Source: Cenococcum geophilum 1.58 (taxonomy: Eukaryota; Ascomycota; Dothideomycetes; Gloniales; Gloniaceae). Taken from it: DNA of 64,000 bases. Position 1 is the stretch's first letter, and every line of letters begins with the position of its first letter. Shown here one piece after another: positions 1 to 12,386 of the stretch. Location of the stretch: contig KV748184.1 of assembly GCA_001692895.1 (NCBI GenBank), forward strand, positions 2,976,001 to 3,040,000, written 5' to 3'. Position numbers and translations under genes: made by a program. Below the pieces are notes generated by a model, which saw nothing but the letters and a program-made list of their open reading frames with translations, was not told the origin of the DNA and searched no databases.

Positions 1-1285
1 GTAAGGAAGGCGGAAAGAATGTCGGGGTGTTGGATGGTTATGTCACTGTAGCAGAAGAACAAGTCTCGAGGAATGCCGAGCGCTGGTTGCTTTGCTCTCA
101 AACGGCGGCTGAGGGAAAGGGAAGGGTGCCCGGTGGGGGAACTAGAACCCAGGTGGAAGCTGCCGAAGAAAGCAGGAAGCCACCCGACTAGAAGGCCGTG
201 TCGGGGCTTTGCCGGCGCAATTGAAAACAGATTTTCGATATACGACACGACTGCGAGAGAATCCTTCTATGGCGCTCTCGTCTGCGCTTCTACAGCATTG
301 CTAGCGAGGGATATATACCTAGGACAAGCGCTAGAGCTGAACAGTCTCAGCAGGCGCGCGCTGCGCCGACGCTCGCTGTTCCTGTGTACTTTGCGTTCCT
401 AGCTGCGCCTCGCACAAGCATCTTAGGCTTATGTTTGCCCCATGAAATTACTAATTTTGCGGATTTATCAGCTGGAGAAATATGCATCATGGCCCACTGT
501 CTTGCGTAGTCTTCATCCGAAGTCCCACGGAGCCCAGGCTTAGCGTGGGCCGTTCCCCCGAAACGCCCAAAGTCAGGACGTTTGATTCTGCCCTCCAAAT
601 TGAGGCGAAGATACTATCCAATGCATTGCTGTAGTCGCGGTTTGGTCCGAAATATCCTTTCGAAACTAGATGGCAGATGGCCAAAAACCAGTGCCACGCG
701 AGCCCTGGGGTTTTCCTTTGAGTGGCTAGTTACTGTGGAGGATCGACAACATGGATTTGGAAGACACCCTTGCGGCTTGCCTTCTCCCCTCGCTTCCTCT
801 GCACGTCAATTAGTACTGAAGAGTATTTAGAATGATTTGTATTTTGACTACCACAATCATCGCCGAGGAATCTATGCCATTACGGTACAGTCATGATTGA
901 TAATGAATACTAGAAAGTATAATTAGGTGCAATAATCCTTGTAAAAGCAAACGCCGCCGATAATGACCGATGAAAAGGTGAGAGATGCTTTACTCAAAGA
1001 CAAGATGTCCTCCTTGCAAGCTATCCCCGCCGCTGTTCAAGTTCTAAATCCACTTCTTTTGCTCCGTTTTCATTGCATGCGCAATTTTCACCCCCAAAAG
1101 GAAGGGTATTCAGAAAGAGAGGTACGGGCTGACGCGGTAAGAAAAGAATGTTCTCACACCATCGTTAGAATAGGCCTCATCCAAAAACCCTGCTCTGCTT
1201 CGCCCTGCGTAGACCACCTCAAGCGATATTGATGCTTCGTAATATGACTTTTGTCGTGTATCGTGGTATTATGACATGATCAGCC
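1..1285. other. No recognisable gene
   Basis: I find no protein family, RNA gene or repeat here. Only short open frames in several phases are present and none looks conserved. The stretch probably holds flanking untranslated DNA of a gene outside the window and the 3' region of the minus-strand gene that ends at 1286. Confidence 0.4.
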
Positions 1286-4200
1286 TTAGTCGGGCAATGG
1301 GTTCTCTCGCTTGTACTGCTCGATTTCCTCCGTCTCCTTGTTCCTGATCTCACAGAATCGCTTGCGCCAGTTCTTCCTCCATCTCTTCTTCTCGTCACCA
1401 GACATGGCCGCCGGGTTTCTATCCTTTGGTTCAAATTCGTGCTGCTTGCCTCGTCTAACCTTGTTTGCGATTTGCTCAAGCCTGGCTTTGGCTGGCGAGT
1501 GCTCACCTGACTTCTTAGGGGACCCACTGGACTTTGCTGGCGAAATTGATGTCTTTTGCTTCGACACTCTGGAAGATGACGATTTAAAGCAGGACGCCTC
1601 TACGCTGCTATGCTCGGCAGTGGCAAAATTGACAGGCTCCATCAATTCTGCTAACTCGTCTATCGCCCCGTCGTATCCGGAGGAGAACCTCTGATCTCCG
1701 CTCCTAGCTGAAGCAATAGGCATTGTAGGATTCGTTTCGGGAATGTACTCCTTATGTCCTGGGTAGTGACGTTGAAGCGAGAGAGGTGTGACAATCCGAT
1801 TTCCGGAGAATTTCCCGGGCTGAGGAACATGAGAGAACGTCTGTTCTGACTGAGTGGCATGACTTTTGATCGTCTTATGAGCGTGACCATTTTGGTCAAT
1901 AGAAGAAACTTCAGTATGCTGCTCTTGAGCCAACTTCTCCGGTCGCTGGCTGAAAAGTGGGCCCCCCGTATTGACCGATGAGGTGTGTTGTCGGGATTTC
2001 TGGGCGTTGATAGATTGATCACAGAACGGATAGCTAATGGGGAGTCCACTCTGAGAGGCACCCCATATACTGTCACTAGGATTAAATGTAGACCCGGATG
2101 TTGCTGCCGGCAGCAACGAATTGGCGTTCTCTTGAGCAAAGGGTGCCTGATCAGCTTCGTGTGATGAGAAGGAAAGGCTAATGCCAGAATCGTGTGGAGA
2201 GTAACTCCTCATGTTGGTTTGCCGAGCTGAATTCTTCGACTTCAGACTGAGCGAGCTGATCTTCGGTCCCTGGGACCCATCAAGACCAAGTGATTGATCT
2301 TTCTTGAGCGATGCCAACAGACCATCAGCGTATCCACGAAGGACTTCTGGATCATCCAGAAATCCTCTGTGCAAAAAACCAGCCTGATACCCCTCCTGGT
2401 AGGTGCTAGGGGTGTGCATGGAATTTACCACCAGTGAACTTGGTATCTCGTGAATTACAGCGCTACGTTCCGCGGATGTCTTACGTGATCCACCAGCAGA
2501 CATGACTGGTCCCAGTTTAGGGGTACCCAAGTTACTAGAAGGACGAGACCCAGTTTTCCAGCCCGGCTTCTGAGATGCTGTGCCAGCAGACGAATTTGTG
2601 TGTTCCGTGACCGGATTGCGTTCTTGGCCCAAAGCGGTTGGTCTTGTGTCTTTCGGTGAAATTTGAGTAGAAAATGTGGAGGCTTTCCTCTCACCCGTAC
2701 TGCGGTAATCTTGGTTCCATGGGCTACTGGGCCAATTCTTTTCAGGAGTGATCGGAGCGCCGCTATTTTCAGAAGCTGATCTCTTCGAGCCTTCAGAATT
2801 GCTAGCAGTCTTTGGAGGAGCAACTCTTGTGGAAGAGTGCTCATAGGTATTGGTCGGAAAGAAATCCGCGGTTGATACGCTAGAGATGCTAGGTTTATGT
2901 CTGATAGATCTCTCCTCAGTTTTGCCATGCGGTGGATCACTGGATTCCTTCCGATCGAAGAGCCAAGGACACTTGGCTTGCACAACATCATTGCGTTTTG
3001 GAGAGGGGATAGGGGATGGAGTGGGGGGCACGAACACCGGAGGAGACTCAACGTTAGGTGTCAATGTCTTTGCTGGCTCGTACGTTGGGCTAGTCGGGTT
3101 CAGGCTTGATCCTTGAGTAACATTCTTTTTCGCACAGTCACAAGGATCCTTGATCTCCACTGCATGAGAACGGCGGGTGGCGGAATTGGGCCAGGTAGGA
3201 GACTGGCTAGCTTTGTCACGGCCAGTAGCTCGCCCAATGTCGGCACTGCTCATCGTTGCGAGGGTATGCTGATACCCAGCGCCGGCGAGCGAGGCTTCGG
3301 CAGTCGAGAAGACTTTGCTTTCGGAGGAATACTGAGAAATCTCTGACGGATGAATGGCCGTGGCGGAGAATTGGGGGTACATATAGGTCGTAGAATTACA
3401 CAAGTTGCCTCGAAGGCCGGTTGAGCTGACAGGTAGACTGATTTGAGGAAAGACCTGCTCAGGCCGTTGTGCCATTGGAAAAATCGGCTGAGCGACAGGC
3501 TGCTGGAATTGAGAATTCAAAGCCGGATTCAGAGATGGCGTTCCATTGCTCGACGGATGTGCTTCTAACTCTTTGACGGCCTTCCGTATCAGGTCCAAAT
3601 CCGTGATGAATTTCATTTTCGCCTTTATGACCGTGTTTCTCCAGGCCTCGTCGCGATGTTCTGCCTGAAGTACTTCTTGTCTCTCCAACTGCTTAAGCTC
3701 CGCGTTCTTTGTTGCTTGAGCACTCTTGAGAGCCTGAAGTTGGCTTGGAATGTCCATGGCGTGTATCGCGGCGAATGGATTGACTGGTGAAGCGTTTCTT
3801 GACGGTTGAACGCTGAAGCCTGGCAGTGATCCTGGGACAAAGAGCATGGTAGAGTCGCTTTGTTGCCCGACGAAACTTGAAACAAGAGGGACGAACGGAT
3901 ACGAAGAGTTCGGTGGAGAAATATACCCCCGGATCTGGCCGTCGACTATGTTTAGCGGTAAGAGTTGATTGTTGACGTAGTGACAGATTTGACCACTACT
4001 ATTGTAGGCGAAAGGGCCGTTGAGCGCAACTTTAGAGAAGTCAGGAACCGACTGCGGTTGTAATCCCTGGATTGGAGAAACACGATTTGAGGTTTGCGAC
4101 TTTGAGGTATTGTACGTATATCGAGGGCTGCTCAATGGCTGAAGGTCGCTTGGTACAACACGTCCGCCAGCAGTAACGTGCATACCCCGGGGACTGCTGT

Positions 4201-4504
4201 GTTCCTTGAAAAGCCTTTCAACCTCACCTCTTTTCACTGACGGTGATGAGGATGGCTTTTTGTTCGCTGATGCGCCGGCCACAAGGTTGGCTGTGATTGA
4301 CAGACGGCAAGTATTTTCAGGACGAGTCGCAATGACAGAAGCCGAGACAGACGGCCGTAAGACGTGTTCTGTGAATAAAAGAGTATAATTTAGTAGGTGG
4401 AGGTGATGGAAACTGTACACGGACAAGTATGAAGGTGTTATACAACGCGCAATGTAAATGAATACGCGTACGGTGAGTGAGCCTTGAGAAGGGAAGAGAT
4501 TCAT
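1286..4504 (-). CDS. Large Ser/Pro/Thr-rich hypothetical protein
   Basis: I do not recognise this protein. The uninterrupted frame encodes up to 1072 residues. It is mostly low-complexity Ser/Pro/Thr/Gln sequence that should be disordered. A charged, probably coiled-coil stretch lies near residues 270-320. A compact hydrophobic motif reading GYQAGFLHRGFLDDPEVL lies around residue 700. The C-terminus is strongly basic and then acidic (KKRWRKNWRKRFCEIRNKE). The first about 75 residues look non-coding, so the true start may be an upstream exon spliced in near 4250-4290, or the internal Met at 4183. The protein could be a nuclear or cytoskeletal scaffold, but nothing in the sequence proves this. 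A long intergenic leader separates it from MRE11. Confidence 0.7.
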   Translation of the reverse strand: MNLFPSQGSLTVRVFIYIARCITPSYLSVYSFHHLHLLNYTLLFTEHVLRPSVSASVIATRPENTCRLSITANLVAGASANKKPSSSPSVKRGEVERLFKEHSSPRGMHVTAGGRVVPSDLQPLSSPRYTYNTSKSQTSNRVSPIQGLQPQSVPDFSKVALNGPFAYNSSGQICHYVNNQLLPLNIVDGQIRGYISPPNSSYPFVPLVSSFVGQQSDSTMLFVPGSLPGFSVQPSRNASPVNPFAAIHAMDIPSQLQALKSAQATKNAELKQLERQEVLQAEHRDEAWRNTVIKAKMKFITDLDLIRKAVKELEAHPSSNGTPSLNPALNSQFQQPVAQPIFPMAQRPEQVFPQISLPVSSTGLRGNLCNSTTYMYPQFSATAIHPSEISQYSSESKVFSTAEASLAGAGYQHTLATMSSADIGRATGRDKASQSPTWPNSATRRSHAVEIKDPCDCAKKNVTQGSSLNPTSPTYEPAKTLTPNVESPPVFVPPTPSPIPSPKRNDVVQAKCPWLFDRKESSDPPHGKTEERSIRHKPSISSVSTADFFPTNTYEHSSTRVAPPKTASNSEGSKRSASENSGAPITPEKNWPSSPWNQDYRSTGERKASTFSTQISPKDTRPTALGQERNPVTEHTNSSAGTASQKPGWKTGSRPSSNLGTPKLGPVMSAGGSRKTSAERSAVIHEIPSSLVVNSMHTPSTYQEGYQAGFLHRGFLDDPEVLRGYADGLLASLKKDQSLGLDGSQGPKISSLSLKSKNSARQTNMRSYSPHDSGISLSFSSHEADQAPFAQENANSLLPAATSGSTFNPSDSIWGASQSGLPISYPFCDQSINAQKSRQHTSSVNTGGPLFSQRPEKLAQEQHTEVSSIDQNGHAHKTIKSHATQSEQTFSHVPQPGKFSGNRIVTPLSLQRHYPGHKEYIPETNPTMPIASARSGDQRFSSGYDGAIDELAELMEPVNFATAEHSSVEASCFKSSSSRVSKQKTSISPAKSSGSPKKSGEHSPAKARLEQIANKVRRGKQHEFEPKDRNPAAMSGDEKKRWRKNWRKRFCEIRNKETEEIEQYKRENPLPD

Positions 4505-5693
4505 ATGAAGAGTGAGGTAGATAGATGAGAGTAGGTGGGAAGGCTAGTGAAGGCAGAATTAGGCTGGACTGGCATGGTGTGCGAGGTGAATTTGAGTGAA
4601 TTAACAATCACTTCTCACCTTTAATGACCTTTTTATCTGCAAATTTCTCGATGGAGATAGCCGATTCTGAGACTGATTCCCTCAGAGCGAGCAGCTCTTC
4701 CACCTTATAAACCAGAGTCATCCTTTATCTTGCTCCTCCTGCCAAATGTGAGATGAGACGATAGTGTTGATCCAATCAGACGCCGGAAACGAGCGAGCGA
4801 ATGATGGGAGCACAAAACGAGTGCTGAGGCTGATGTGAGTATCTGTGGCGGAAGTCAGCCTAAGCGTTCAAGGCTCCTAGTGTAAGAACTGGTGAGCCTT
4901 CAGAGGAGATGGTTGCAAAGTAACGAGTGGGTGCTGGTGAGAAACAGGATAAGAGGAAGCATACCAACGGCTATTGGACGGATTTCTCAAGCGGACAACG
5001 AGCGTGCAGCTATCCAAAAGCCTTAGAGCAGCAGCAGTAAGCAAGGAAGAACAAAACCAACGATTGGTGTGGAAGATGAAGAGAATGAGAGTGGTGTAGA
5101 AGAAGGTTGGAGCTGAGGCGCACAGAAAGATAACTTAAGAGCATCCCGATGCTCTTCCCTCAGCTGGATGGTTAACAATGGGGAAGGAGCGTCGTAGTCG
5201 GTGAAGAACACTCTTGCCTTTGAATTATGACAAAAGTTATGGTTGTTAGAGACGCAAGAATCTAGGAACGGCAGCTACCTTAACTGACCACAAGAGGCGC
5301 ACGATGTGCATTGAGAATAATCTTCGACAAAGTACACGATGAATACCCTTTAAGTAATTTTTAAAATACTAGCACTGTGCACGACTCTTTTTCAATTTGC
5401 TGGAAGAGCGAACTGGCGCATGCCTTTCAATTGTTGGTTTTACTGCAGATGGTAGGGAGAGGCACTGCCCTGCCTGTAATGAGATGGGCCTCAGCTATTA
5501 TTAATTTGGAAGTAAGGACTGACTGCGATCAGAATGAAGTAGTAGCAAACAGATCGAGCCGCTTTTATGATAATAAGGAATGGAGTGGATAGAGAGCACT
5601 AAACGCCAGTCGCTATGCTGATACACCTGTTGTTGCTGCACAAAATTGAAAACCACCAACTCTGCAATGATGGCTATATTGGACCTTCCGGAA
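4505..5693. other. Intergenic leader and 3' region
   Basis: This is about 1.2 kb between the hypothetical gene, which reads away from it, and the 3' end of MRE11. I see no conserved frame. The part nearest 4505-4900 has C/T-rich stretches on the minus strand, as expected for a fungal promoter and 5' leader. Confidence 0.4.
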
Positions 5694-8198
5694 TTACCTC
5701 CTACTCCTAGTAGCTCTCGTCGTTGGCAGAGCGGGCTCAAATGCATCATCATCGTCGGATATCTCATCATCGCTCTAAATATAATAGTGTAAGCGTGGCC
5801 ATCAAATTAGCTGGGACTGGGCTTACCGGTTCTTGAACCTTTTTGCCTCTCCCACTTGCTTGGGTAGCTGGCTGAGAGAAGTTGAGCTTAGACTGTTTAG
5901 TAGCAGCAGAACGCGCAGGCGCTCTCTTCACAGGAGGCTTAGACCTGGCGGATGCTGCTTTCGAGGTTGGTTTCTTCGCTGTCCGAGACGGCCTTACAAA
6001 CAGCTCCTCCTCTTCATCATCGTCGTCAGCCATGATAACATCGTCATCTTCGTCTTCATCATCATCTTCCTCAACAACTTTCTTTTTACCTCTAGTACCT
6101 CGAGCAGCTGGTGCCTTCTTCGGTGCCGCGGCAGGCTTACGAGTGGTGCCTGCTGCCTTTCCTCTGCCACGAGCAGCAGGTTTCTTTGGAGGGATAGAAG
6201 CAATGTCTTCTTCATCCTCTTCTGCTTCCGCATCGGTATGAATTAGTGCTCCTGGTTGGTCCGCCCATTCACCGTCAAGATCGCTGTCCCATGTATCAGG
6301 TTTTGGCTTCAGCTTTGCCTTTTTCTGATCATATAGTTAGCATTTTGTCATAATGTTACAAGAAATACTCACAGCCTTCTTGAGATGACCAGCTGCGAAC
6401 ATCTCCTCTAACTTCGATCGATAATGATCCATAGCTTCGGTGATGTCTTCTTCCTCAACATCGTTAGAGTCTAGCAAATATTTGATCTGATTTGCGAGGC
6501 TCTCATTGACGAACATTTCCATAGCATGTTTATCGTCCTTGTCTACAAATTGACTAACCGCATCTCCGAAGGAGTTTTGTGGGAGAATGGTAAGAGACTG
6601 GGCAGTGAGAAACTCTCGTACGAGCTTTTCTACCTTGACCGTATCAAGGGATAGCTGAGCTAGAATCGATTCTTCTGGAAGCTCAGCGTTGTCTTTTAGC
6701 TTCCCTGGAATAGTGTGAGACCGCTGCATTCCGTAATGTATACTTTACTTACGGTTTACGGTCGCTTTCTTGCGATAAAACTGTATAACATCGTTGACGT
6801 TTGCAACCTTTCCAACAAATCGATTGGAAAATCTTTGCGGATTTTCACAATCATATCTACCGCCCTCTGGAGCCGTGTATTCGACACGAAGTCGGATGAG
6901 AGGAAGGGGTGCTTCTAGTTCCTCATCTTCCGCTTCGTCCTGACAGGAAAGCCACTCTCTCTTTGCATCAGAAATTAGTTTCTCCACAATGTCCATAAGA
7001 TATCTAGTAATGGTAACTCTGTTATTATCATCTTTCCAGACATCTTTCAGCGCACGTTCTTCGGAGAGAACAATCTCCTTCATAACGAAGGGTCGCACAC
7101 TTTTCAGTTTAATAGGTTCACACTTGAACTCTTTTCCAGTGATGCTGACTATGGCGACATGCTTGGGTACGGCTTCGCCAGGCATAAGAGAAGTTGCTAC
7201 GGATGAACCTGGTTGCATGACATGGAAGGCCATTTCCGGATTATAGCGAGGTTCAATAAGACATTCATGCTCATGGCCCCAAATGATAAGGTCAAGGAAG
7301 TCTGGGAGAAAATTTTCAGGTAAATAGCCAGTTTCAGTGTAAGCATGGCTGGTGCAGACATCAGCAAAGGCATATGGAAAGCGGTTTGAGAAACTTACTG
7401 ATTCTGATGGACACTCATCAAATTAAACCAGTCGCTCTTTTGAGTACTGGGCTGGAAAAACTTGACTTTGTCGTCTCTGAATGTACGAAATAATCTTTCA
7501 TCCCTCACGTTGCTCATGCCATACAAAGCAAGTTTAGTTTGTCCTTTTTGAAGGAGAACGGGTTTCACCGAGATGTTGTCTGATTCGGGAGTCCGTCCGT
7601 AATAGTTTACCAGGCCAGAAATCTGTAGCAAATCCAAAGCGGCTAGATGGCCTTCCTAGCAACTATAAGTCGATATATCAATAGTGTCAAATATGAAGAC
7701 ATACTCCAGACGGATCATCATGATTTCCATGAATTGAAAAAACTGGAATTGCAACGTTGATATCCGGATCTTCGTAATTGACATGGTTGAATGCTCTACC
7801 TCCAAATCAGCCTTCGTCTCGTCCACGGATATCTCCTTAATATATTTACCCTTGGAAAGTCTCGCTGGTGTCACTTAACATTTCTAGCTCACAAGGTTTA
7901 TCTCCAAAGCAATTCATTCTGAGTGACCGCATAACTTGGTACATTGACTTCCTCGAAGGTTTGTTCTCATGGAATAAATCTCCTGCAAGTAGTACCATAT
8001 CTACATCTCGTTCTTTTGCTAGACACATAACCTCATGAAAGCTTTTCCAGCTATCATCACCTCGGATAGGATCGCGCTCATTGTAACCTACATGGCTGTC
8101 TGTTGCCACAAGCATGCGAATGGTGTCTGCGTCTACAATTGAGCTGTAAGTGGGAGCTCATTGATCCGTGCAAAGAGAAACCAACCTGATGTAGGCAT
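5694..8198 (-). CDS. MRE11 double-strand break repair nuclease
   Basis: Mn-dependent nuclease of the Mre11-Rad50-Nbs1/Xrs2 complex, acting in the nucleus on DNA ends and at telomeres. Eight exons fit a single frame of 716 residues: 8198-8186, 8132-7850, 7795-7705, 7655-7399, 7348-6753, 6704-6373, 6324-5827 and 5774-5694. The phosphoesterase motifs are intact: DSHVGY (D16, H18), [18 protein letters not shown] (residues 122-129) and GHEHEC (239-244). The capping domain follows, then a C-terminal tail with an Arg/Gly/Lys-rich part and an acidic run, as in fungal Mre11. The start was chosen because an 8-bp-scale first exon encoding MPTS splices cleanly (53-bp intron) to the conserved N-terminus. 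It diverges from RSM19 across 255 bp. Nothing suggests damage. Confidence 0.96.
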
Positions 8199-8453
8199 TG
8201 TCGTAAATTGAGGTTGACGAAGGTAAGAGACAACCGAATAGACGGGAGAAATCGCGTTCAAAGTGGTTTCGTCCACTCTATTTGCGCTCTTCCACAGTAA
8301 GAAGATGAGTGAATGACTATGGAGATTTAAAGTGCACGAAAGACGCGCTTCAGCCTGATGCCAAGATATTTCGTTCACCCGCACTCACGTGACCATAAAT
8401 TGTCCCGTCTGACCAGCCGCTCCACAAACTCACCACCGAGAAGCGCATCACCA
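8199..8453. promoter_or_regulatory. Shared divergent promoter MRE11/RSM19
   Basis: Only 255 bp separate the two divergent start codons, so both promoters must lie here or overlap the 5' leaders. I could not assign a specific binding site. The assignment rests on gene geometry. Confidence 0.5.
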
Positions 8454-8944
8454 ATGTTTCCCACAAGAGCACTATGCGCGCGATCTGTTTGGAAGGGTAA
8501 GCTAGAATCGTGGCCTCGATAGCGGTAGCTAACATTGCATTAACAGGTCCACACATTGTCCCGTAAGCTCTCAACCACCATTCCTATTATTTGAGATCTC
8601 TAACAGTATCTCCGATAGCCTCCCAATCGTGCGACCCAAACCTGGTGAGAGAGTTCCACCTATCAAGACCCAAGCGCGGTCTGCGACAATACTTCCAAAC
8701 TTTGTGGGCCTCAAGTTTCAGGTACACAATGGGAAGATATACAACGATGTAACGATCACTGAGGATATGGTTGGACATAAGCTTGGAGAATTCTCCCCGT
8801 ACGTGCTCAAACCCTGTAAAAGACCTATATGGCGGATATTTGATGGATAGAATGTGATTTTGGTATATGTCCTATCATATGTAGGCTAACTCCGCCGGCA
8901 GGACGAGGAAGAAGTTTTCATACAAACAGACCAAGAACAGATAA
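8454..8944 (+). CDS. Mitochondrial small-subunit ribosomal protein uS19m
   Basis: Component of the mitochondrial ribosome small subunit head (37S protein S19). Four exons (8454-8496, 8547-8562, 8607-8798, 8902-8944) give 97 residues, close to the usual size. The N-terminus [15 protein letters not shown] is Arg-rich without acidic residues, which fits a mitochondrial presequence running into the S19 core motif SVWKGPHIVP. The later motifs [33 protein letters not shown] and the basic tail are typical S19. Both the 16-nt second exon and the 43-nt last exon are needed to keep the frame. Shared promoter with MRE11. Confident identification; exon borders are by hand. Confidence 0.92.
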
Positions 8945-9285
8945 AAGCTGTCGCTGGCGGCGAGACGCTTGGATTTGGATATCATTGGGCGGCGTTATAT
9001 GCCTTCTTCTGTACTACTATTGTACAATTGAAACATAACATCTATTGAGACACATAGCCTGATTCGGCGTGCTGTTTAACATGCTGGAAATAATCCCAAA
9101 AAATAAGACGCCCAATGGTGCTGACCATCATCAAACCTATGCGCCATGACCCCAGTATTCCCTGTTTCATAATCCCACCGAATGCTCAACCGATGCCCGG
9201 TTATAATCAACAAAAAGATGTTCCCAAAAGTAAGCCCAATCGACCAGTGACGAAGGCTTGAAGGAAAGGTTTGTATGTGATTGAA
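8945..9285. other. Convergent 3' region RSM19/TAF10
   Basis: 341 bp between the stop codons of two convergent genes. It should contain both 3' untranslated regions. No further gene seen. Confidence 0.5.
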
Positions 9286-10052
9286 TCATCGGTAAAATTC
9301 CCCCCTCTTGATATTGACCCCATACTCGCCGACCGCCATGCCCAGATCTTCCATTGTTAACACCGTCCGCCCTTGGCTGCCTCCTTGACCACCACCACCG
9401 TAGCCCGGACGCTGGACGCCTAAATTGAGGCCTTTGCCTTGCGGGCCTCCTTCTTTACCGCCTTGCGCGCCGCCGGTTGCCGCTGCACCTTGAGGCCCTG
9501 CGCCCAAACCAGCTGCAGCGCCCAACCCTCCCATGGGGTTATTACTTGTTGTATTTGAAGAACGAATTCTGGAAAATTGATATGCATCTGCAGCAATATC
9601 GGCGATGAACTTCTGAGTTGCTAGAGCAAGCAGGCGAGCGAGATGTGGTGACGTCTGGGGTGGTGGTGGAAGACCCGCGAGAGTTAGGTAGTAATTTGTG
9701 ACTGCATCTGGGATCTATAAAGATTGCGGTTGTCAGCCAAATACCATATTGAGAATAATGGCAAATACTGCCAGCGGAGTTGGCATACAATCGGCGCGTA
9801 GTCGTCCATCTTGCTTAGGAACTCGCGTAGACTGGCGTCTTTCTTCGCAGGTATGCGTGCCTCAAGAGCTGGCGCAACGCCGCCCATACCATTACTTGAA
9901 GAAGGATCCATATCATTTGTGGCATCAATATTCATCGGGTCTACTTGTGTTGCATCGGGATTAAGGTCGGCTTCGATGGAGGCATCAATCTCCTCACCAA
10001 TCTCCATGCTAGGGTCGGTAGCGGATGACTGTGAGATATTTGGGTCGGCCAT
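9286..10052 (-). CDS. TFIID/SAGA subunit TAF10
   Basis: Histone-fold TBP-associated factor shared by TFIID and SAGA, acting in RNA polymerase II initiation. Two exons (10052-9789 and 9714-9286, 74-bp intron) encode 230 residues. The N-terminal third is acidic and Met/Asp-rich. The histone fold begins at [18 protein letters not shown] and continues over the splice junction with [15 protein letters not shown], then [21 protein letters not shown] Gly/Gln-rich loop interrupts the fold before the conserved end [18 protein letters not shown]. The protein ends NIKRGEFYR as in other fungal TAF10 proteins. The gene is convergent with RSM19. Confidence 0.95.
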
Positions 10053-10950
10053 GGCTGTGATTAGAAGTTATGGAAGAGAAAGAGCGTAAAAAGTCGCTAC
10101 TGATGTAACGGATGATTATGCCAGCGGTGATGAATGGACTTGGTGAACGATGGAAGCAGCTTGGCGTCGGCGTCACTATTTTCCGGTTGAACGGTTCCTG
10201 GGGCGAATGATCATGCGGGGAAGCTTTCTAACGTTCAGCTCCTTCATGGCCTCAAGGGTCATATGAGCTCTTATAGCTTGCTGAGCTGTAGCCTCTTCAT
10301 TTCTTCGCGGGGCCTTGAGATACTTATGCTCAACACTCTCGAGATGAGGTTAGATGATTGGGAACGAAATCAATACAGGCGTCTTGTGAATTCATCTATT
10401 GTCTCTACAACCGGGAACACTCCTCAGCGAGCCTTAAGAACATTGAATACGATATGGCTTGTAGTATGACAGCCTTCTCCAAGTAATCAGGTTACTGCTT
10501 AAAGCTTAGAGTCTTTTTTCCATTTTGTTCCATTTCTATTTCATCAGGTCAGAAACCTCACCAACACAGGAATGTCACAAGGCAAACCTTAACCCTGCTT
10601 CAACTCCACTTCAACTCTACCCCAACTATACCTTAGCCCCGAAGTCCTAGCCAAGTTTCTTTATCGCCTAGTGCTTCGCAAGCACATAAATCTTGACCTG
10701 TCTAGTTCCCTCTACTTCTAGAAATCCCTTTCCAAGTTCATCTGTATCTTCAGGAATCTATCCTAGTTCTTCCGTTACCAAGCTCGCACGAGGCTAGAAT
10801 CAACCAGCCAATTCGGGCCATCTGATCTCACATGCAGTGAGCTCTCTTGCCACAAACGCAGATAGCCACCTTCGATATCCTAATACGCGCCACCCAACCC
10901 ATCAACCGTCAACCGTCGGTGCGGCGTATCACGCATCTCAATGTGGCATT
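10053..10950. other. Intergenic, divergent promoter region
   Basis: About 0.9 kb between the start of TAF10 (minus) and the F-box gene (plus). The right half is C/T- and CCAAC/TCTACC-rich, as in fungal leaders. No gene recognised. Confidence 0.4.
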
Positions 10951-12386
10951 ATGGTCTTCCTCACTAATCTGCCTAATGAATTACTGGTCCAAATCTTCTG
11001 CTCCCTAGGCGATATCGACGATGCTCTTCATTTTGGACGAACCTGTACAGCAATCAATCACATTCTGGAATCTCCAGAATTTTACTTGCTAATTATGCGG
11101 TCAATCATCGTGAGTAGTCTATCAAAAGATCAATCTCTCATATACTCACGTATAACTAGGTTTCATCGGACACACATCGTTTCGATATTCGACTATGCAA
11201 TATTCTAGATTTGCACCGTGAATTTGTCAACTACTTTACTTCGGGTGGTGCAAGTATCTCTGTTAACGCTCCTTCGCCGAGAACAGCCTTTTACACACTC
11301 AATTGCTGGGAAACAAAACTGCACGAATGCGTATTGAATTGCCCAGACGAGATAGAAGATGAACAAGTATTTGACACCGTAGCTCGGTGGCAGGGTCTCC
11401 GAGTTCTTCAAGATCTGTACACCTCCAAAGAGTTGACACAAAAGGACTATATCTACCCGAAGCACTGTAATGCCCCAGATATCTTTCAACGCCTGGACCT
11501 GCTCCAAAACCGAGGAAATGAAAGCTACGACGACCCTCCTTCCACGCCAAAGAAGCCTAATGGCCAACCGCGCGTCTTCGACGCCGAACAAACCAGCCGC
11601 TTCTACTCCGCGGTAACGTGCTACTGGCTCTACAACGAAATCCGCTGGTGTCTCACCCACATCTCGTACAACGACTGGCAGATCCCCGACTTCCTCCGCG
11701 ACACCTTCCTCAAGCACCTCGATAGCCTCACAAGTAGCCCACTCCTCTTCGCCCTCGATCTCCTCTCCATCCACGAATTCCTCTATGCCCACCTCCTGCC
11801 CCTGCACAGCCGCGGCCTCGCCGACCTGTCCCCCAACCCCACCAACCCCAGCCCGCTCACCTGGGCAACACTCGACCCCTCGGAGCCCCCCGCGCACGCA
11901 CAGAAAGCCGCAGGCCTGCACAGCTTCCTCCACCGCTCCGCCGCCCTCCTGCAGCCCCCCGACCTCATCGCCCTCGCCGCCCGCGACGCCACAATCCACA
12001 GGCCACCCTACCCCCTCCTCGCGCCCCCGCCCTCCCTCTTCACGCACATCCAGCCGCGCCCGCTGCCCGGCACCCGCATCGCCGTGTCGAGCTTCGGCTA
12101 CGCGCCGCCGTCGGGCCGCGTGCGGGTGCCGGCGCAGCTGCCGATTGACCCGCACGCTGCGTTCCTGCGGCGGCGCGTGGACGTGTGCTTCCAGCGGGTG
12201 CAGAACCCGGACGCGGGGCTGCCTGGGCTGGGAGAGGTGTTTGAGGCGCGCTGGGCCGCGGAGGCCCGCGGGGCGGTGTTTTGGTGGGCGCAGAGTAGTG
12301 CTAAGGCGGCTATGCGGATGGAGCGGTGGAGGGAGGATGAGAGGGGGAGGAGGGCCGAGAGGCCGGGTGGTGGGGTGGTGTCGTGA
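10951..12386 (+). CDS. F-box protein
   Basis: Probable substrate adaptor of an SCF ubiquitin ligase. Two exons (10951-11109 and 11160-12386, 50-bp intron, phase 0) encode 461 residues. Residues 1-50 form an F-box: MVFLTNLPNELLVQIFCSLG, with the LP, LL..IF and following helix positions, then CTAINHILESPEFY. The rest is alpha-helical with Trp/Leu-rich segments and no WD40, LRR or Kelch repeats that I can see, so the substrate is unknown. The last 600 bp are very GC-rich, with Arg/Ala/Pro-rich protein sequence, unlike the first exon. An antisense open frame of 459 codons there is a composition artefact. The start at 10951 was preferred over 10837 because the F-box begins directly there. Confidence 0.8.

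Noticed and set aside
5833..6246. Ser-rich and Arg-rich frames antisense to the MRE11 tail
   Set aside because: They mirror the Asp/Glu and Lys/Arg-rich MRE11 C-terminus, which is the conserved frame.
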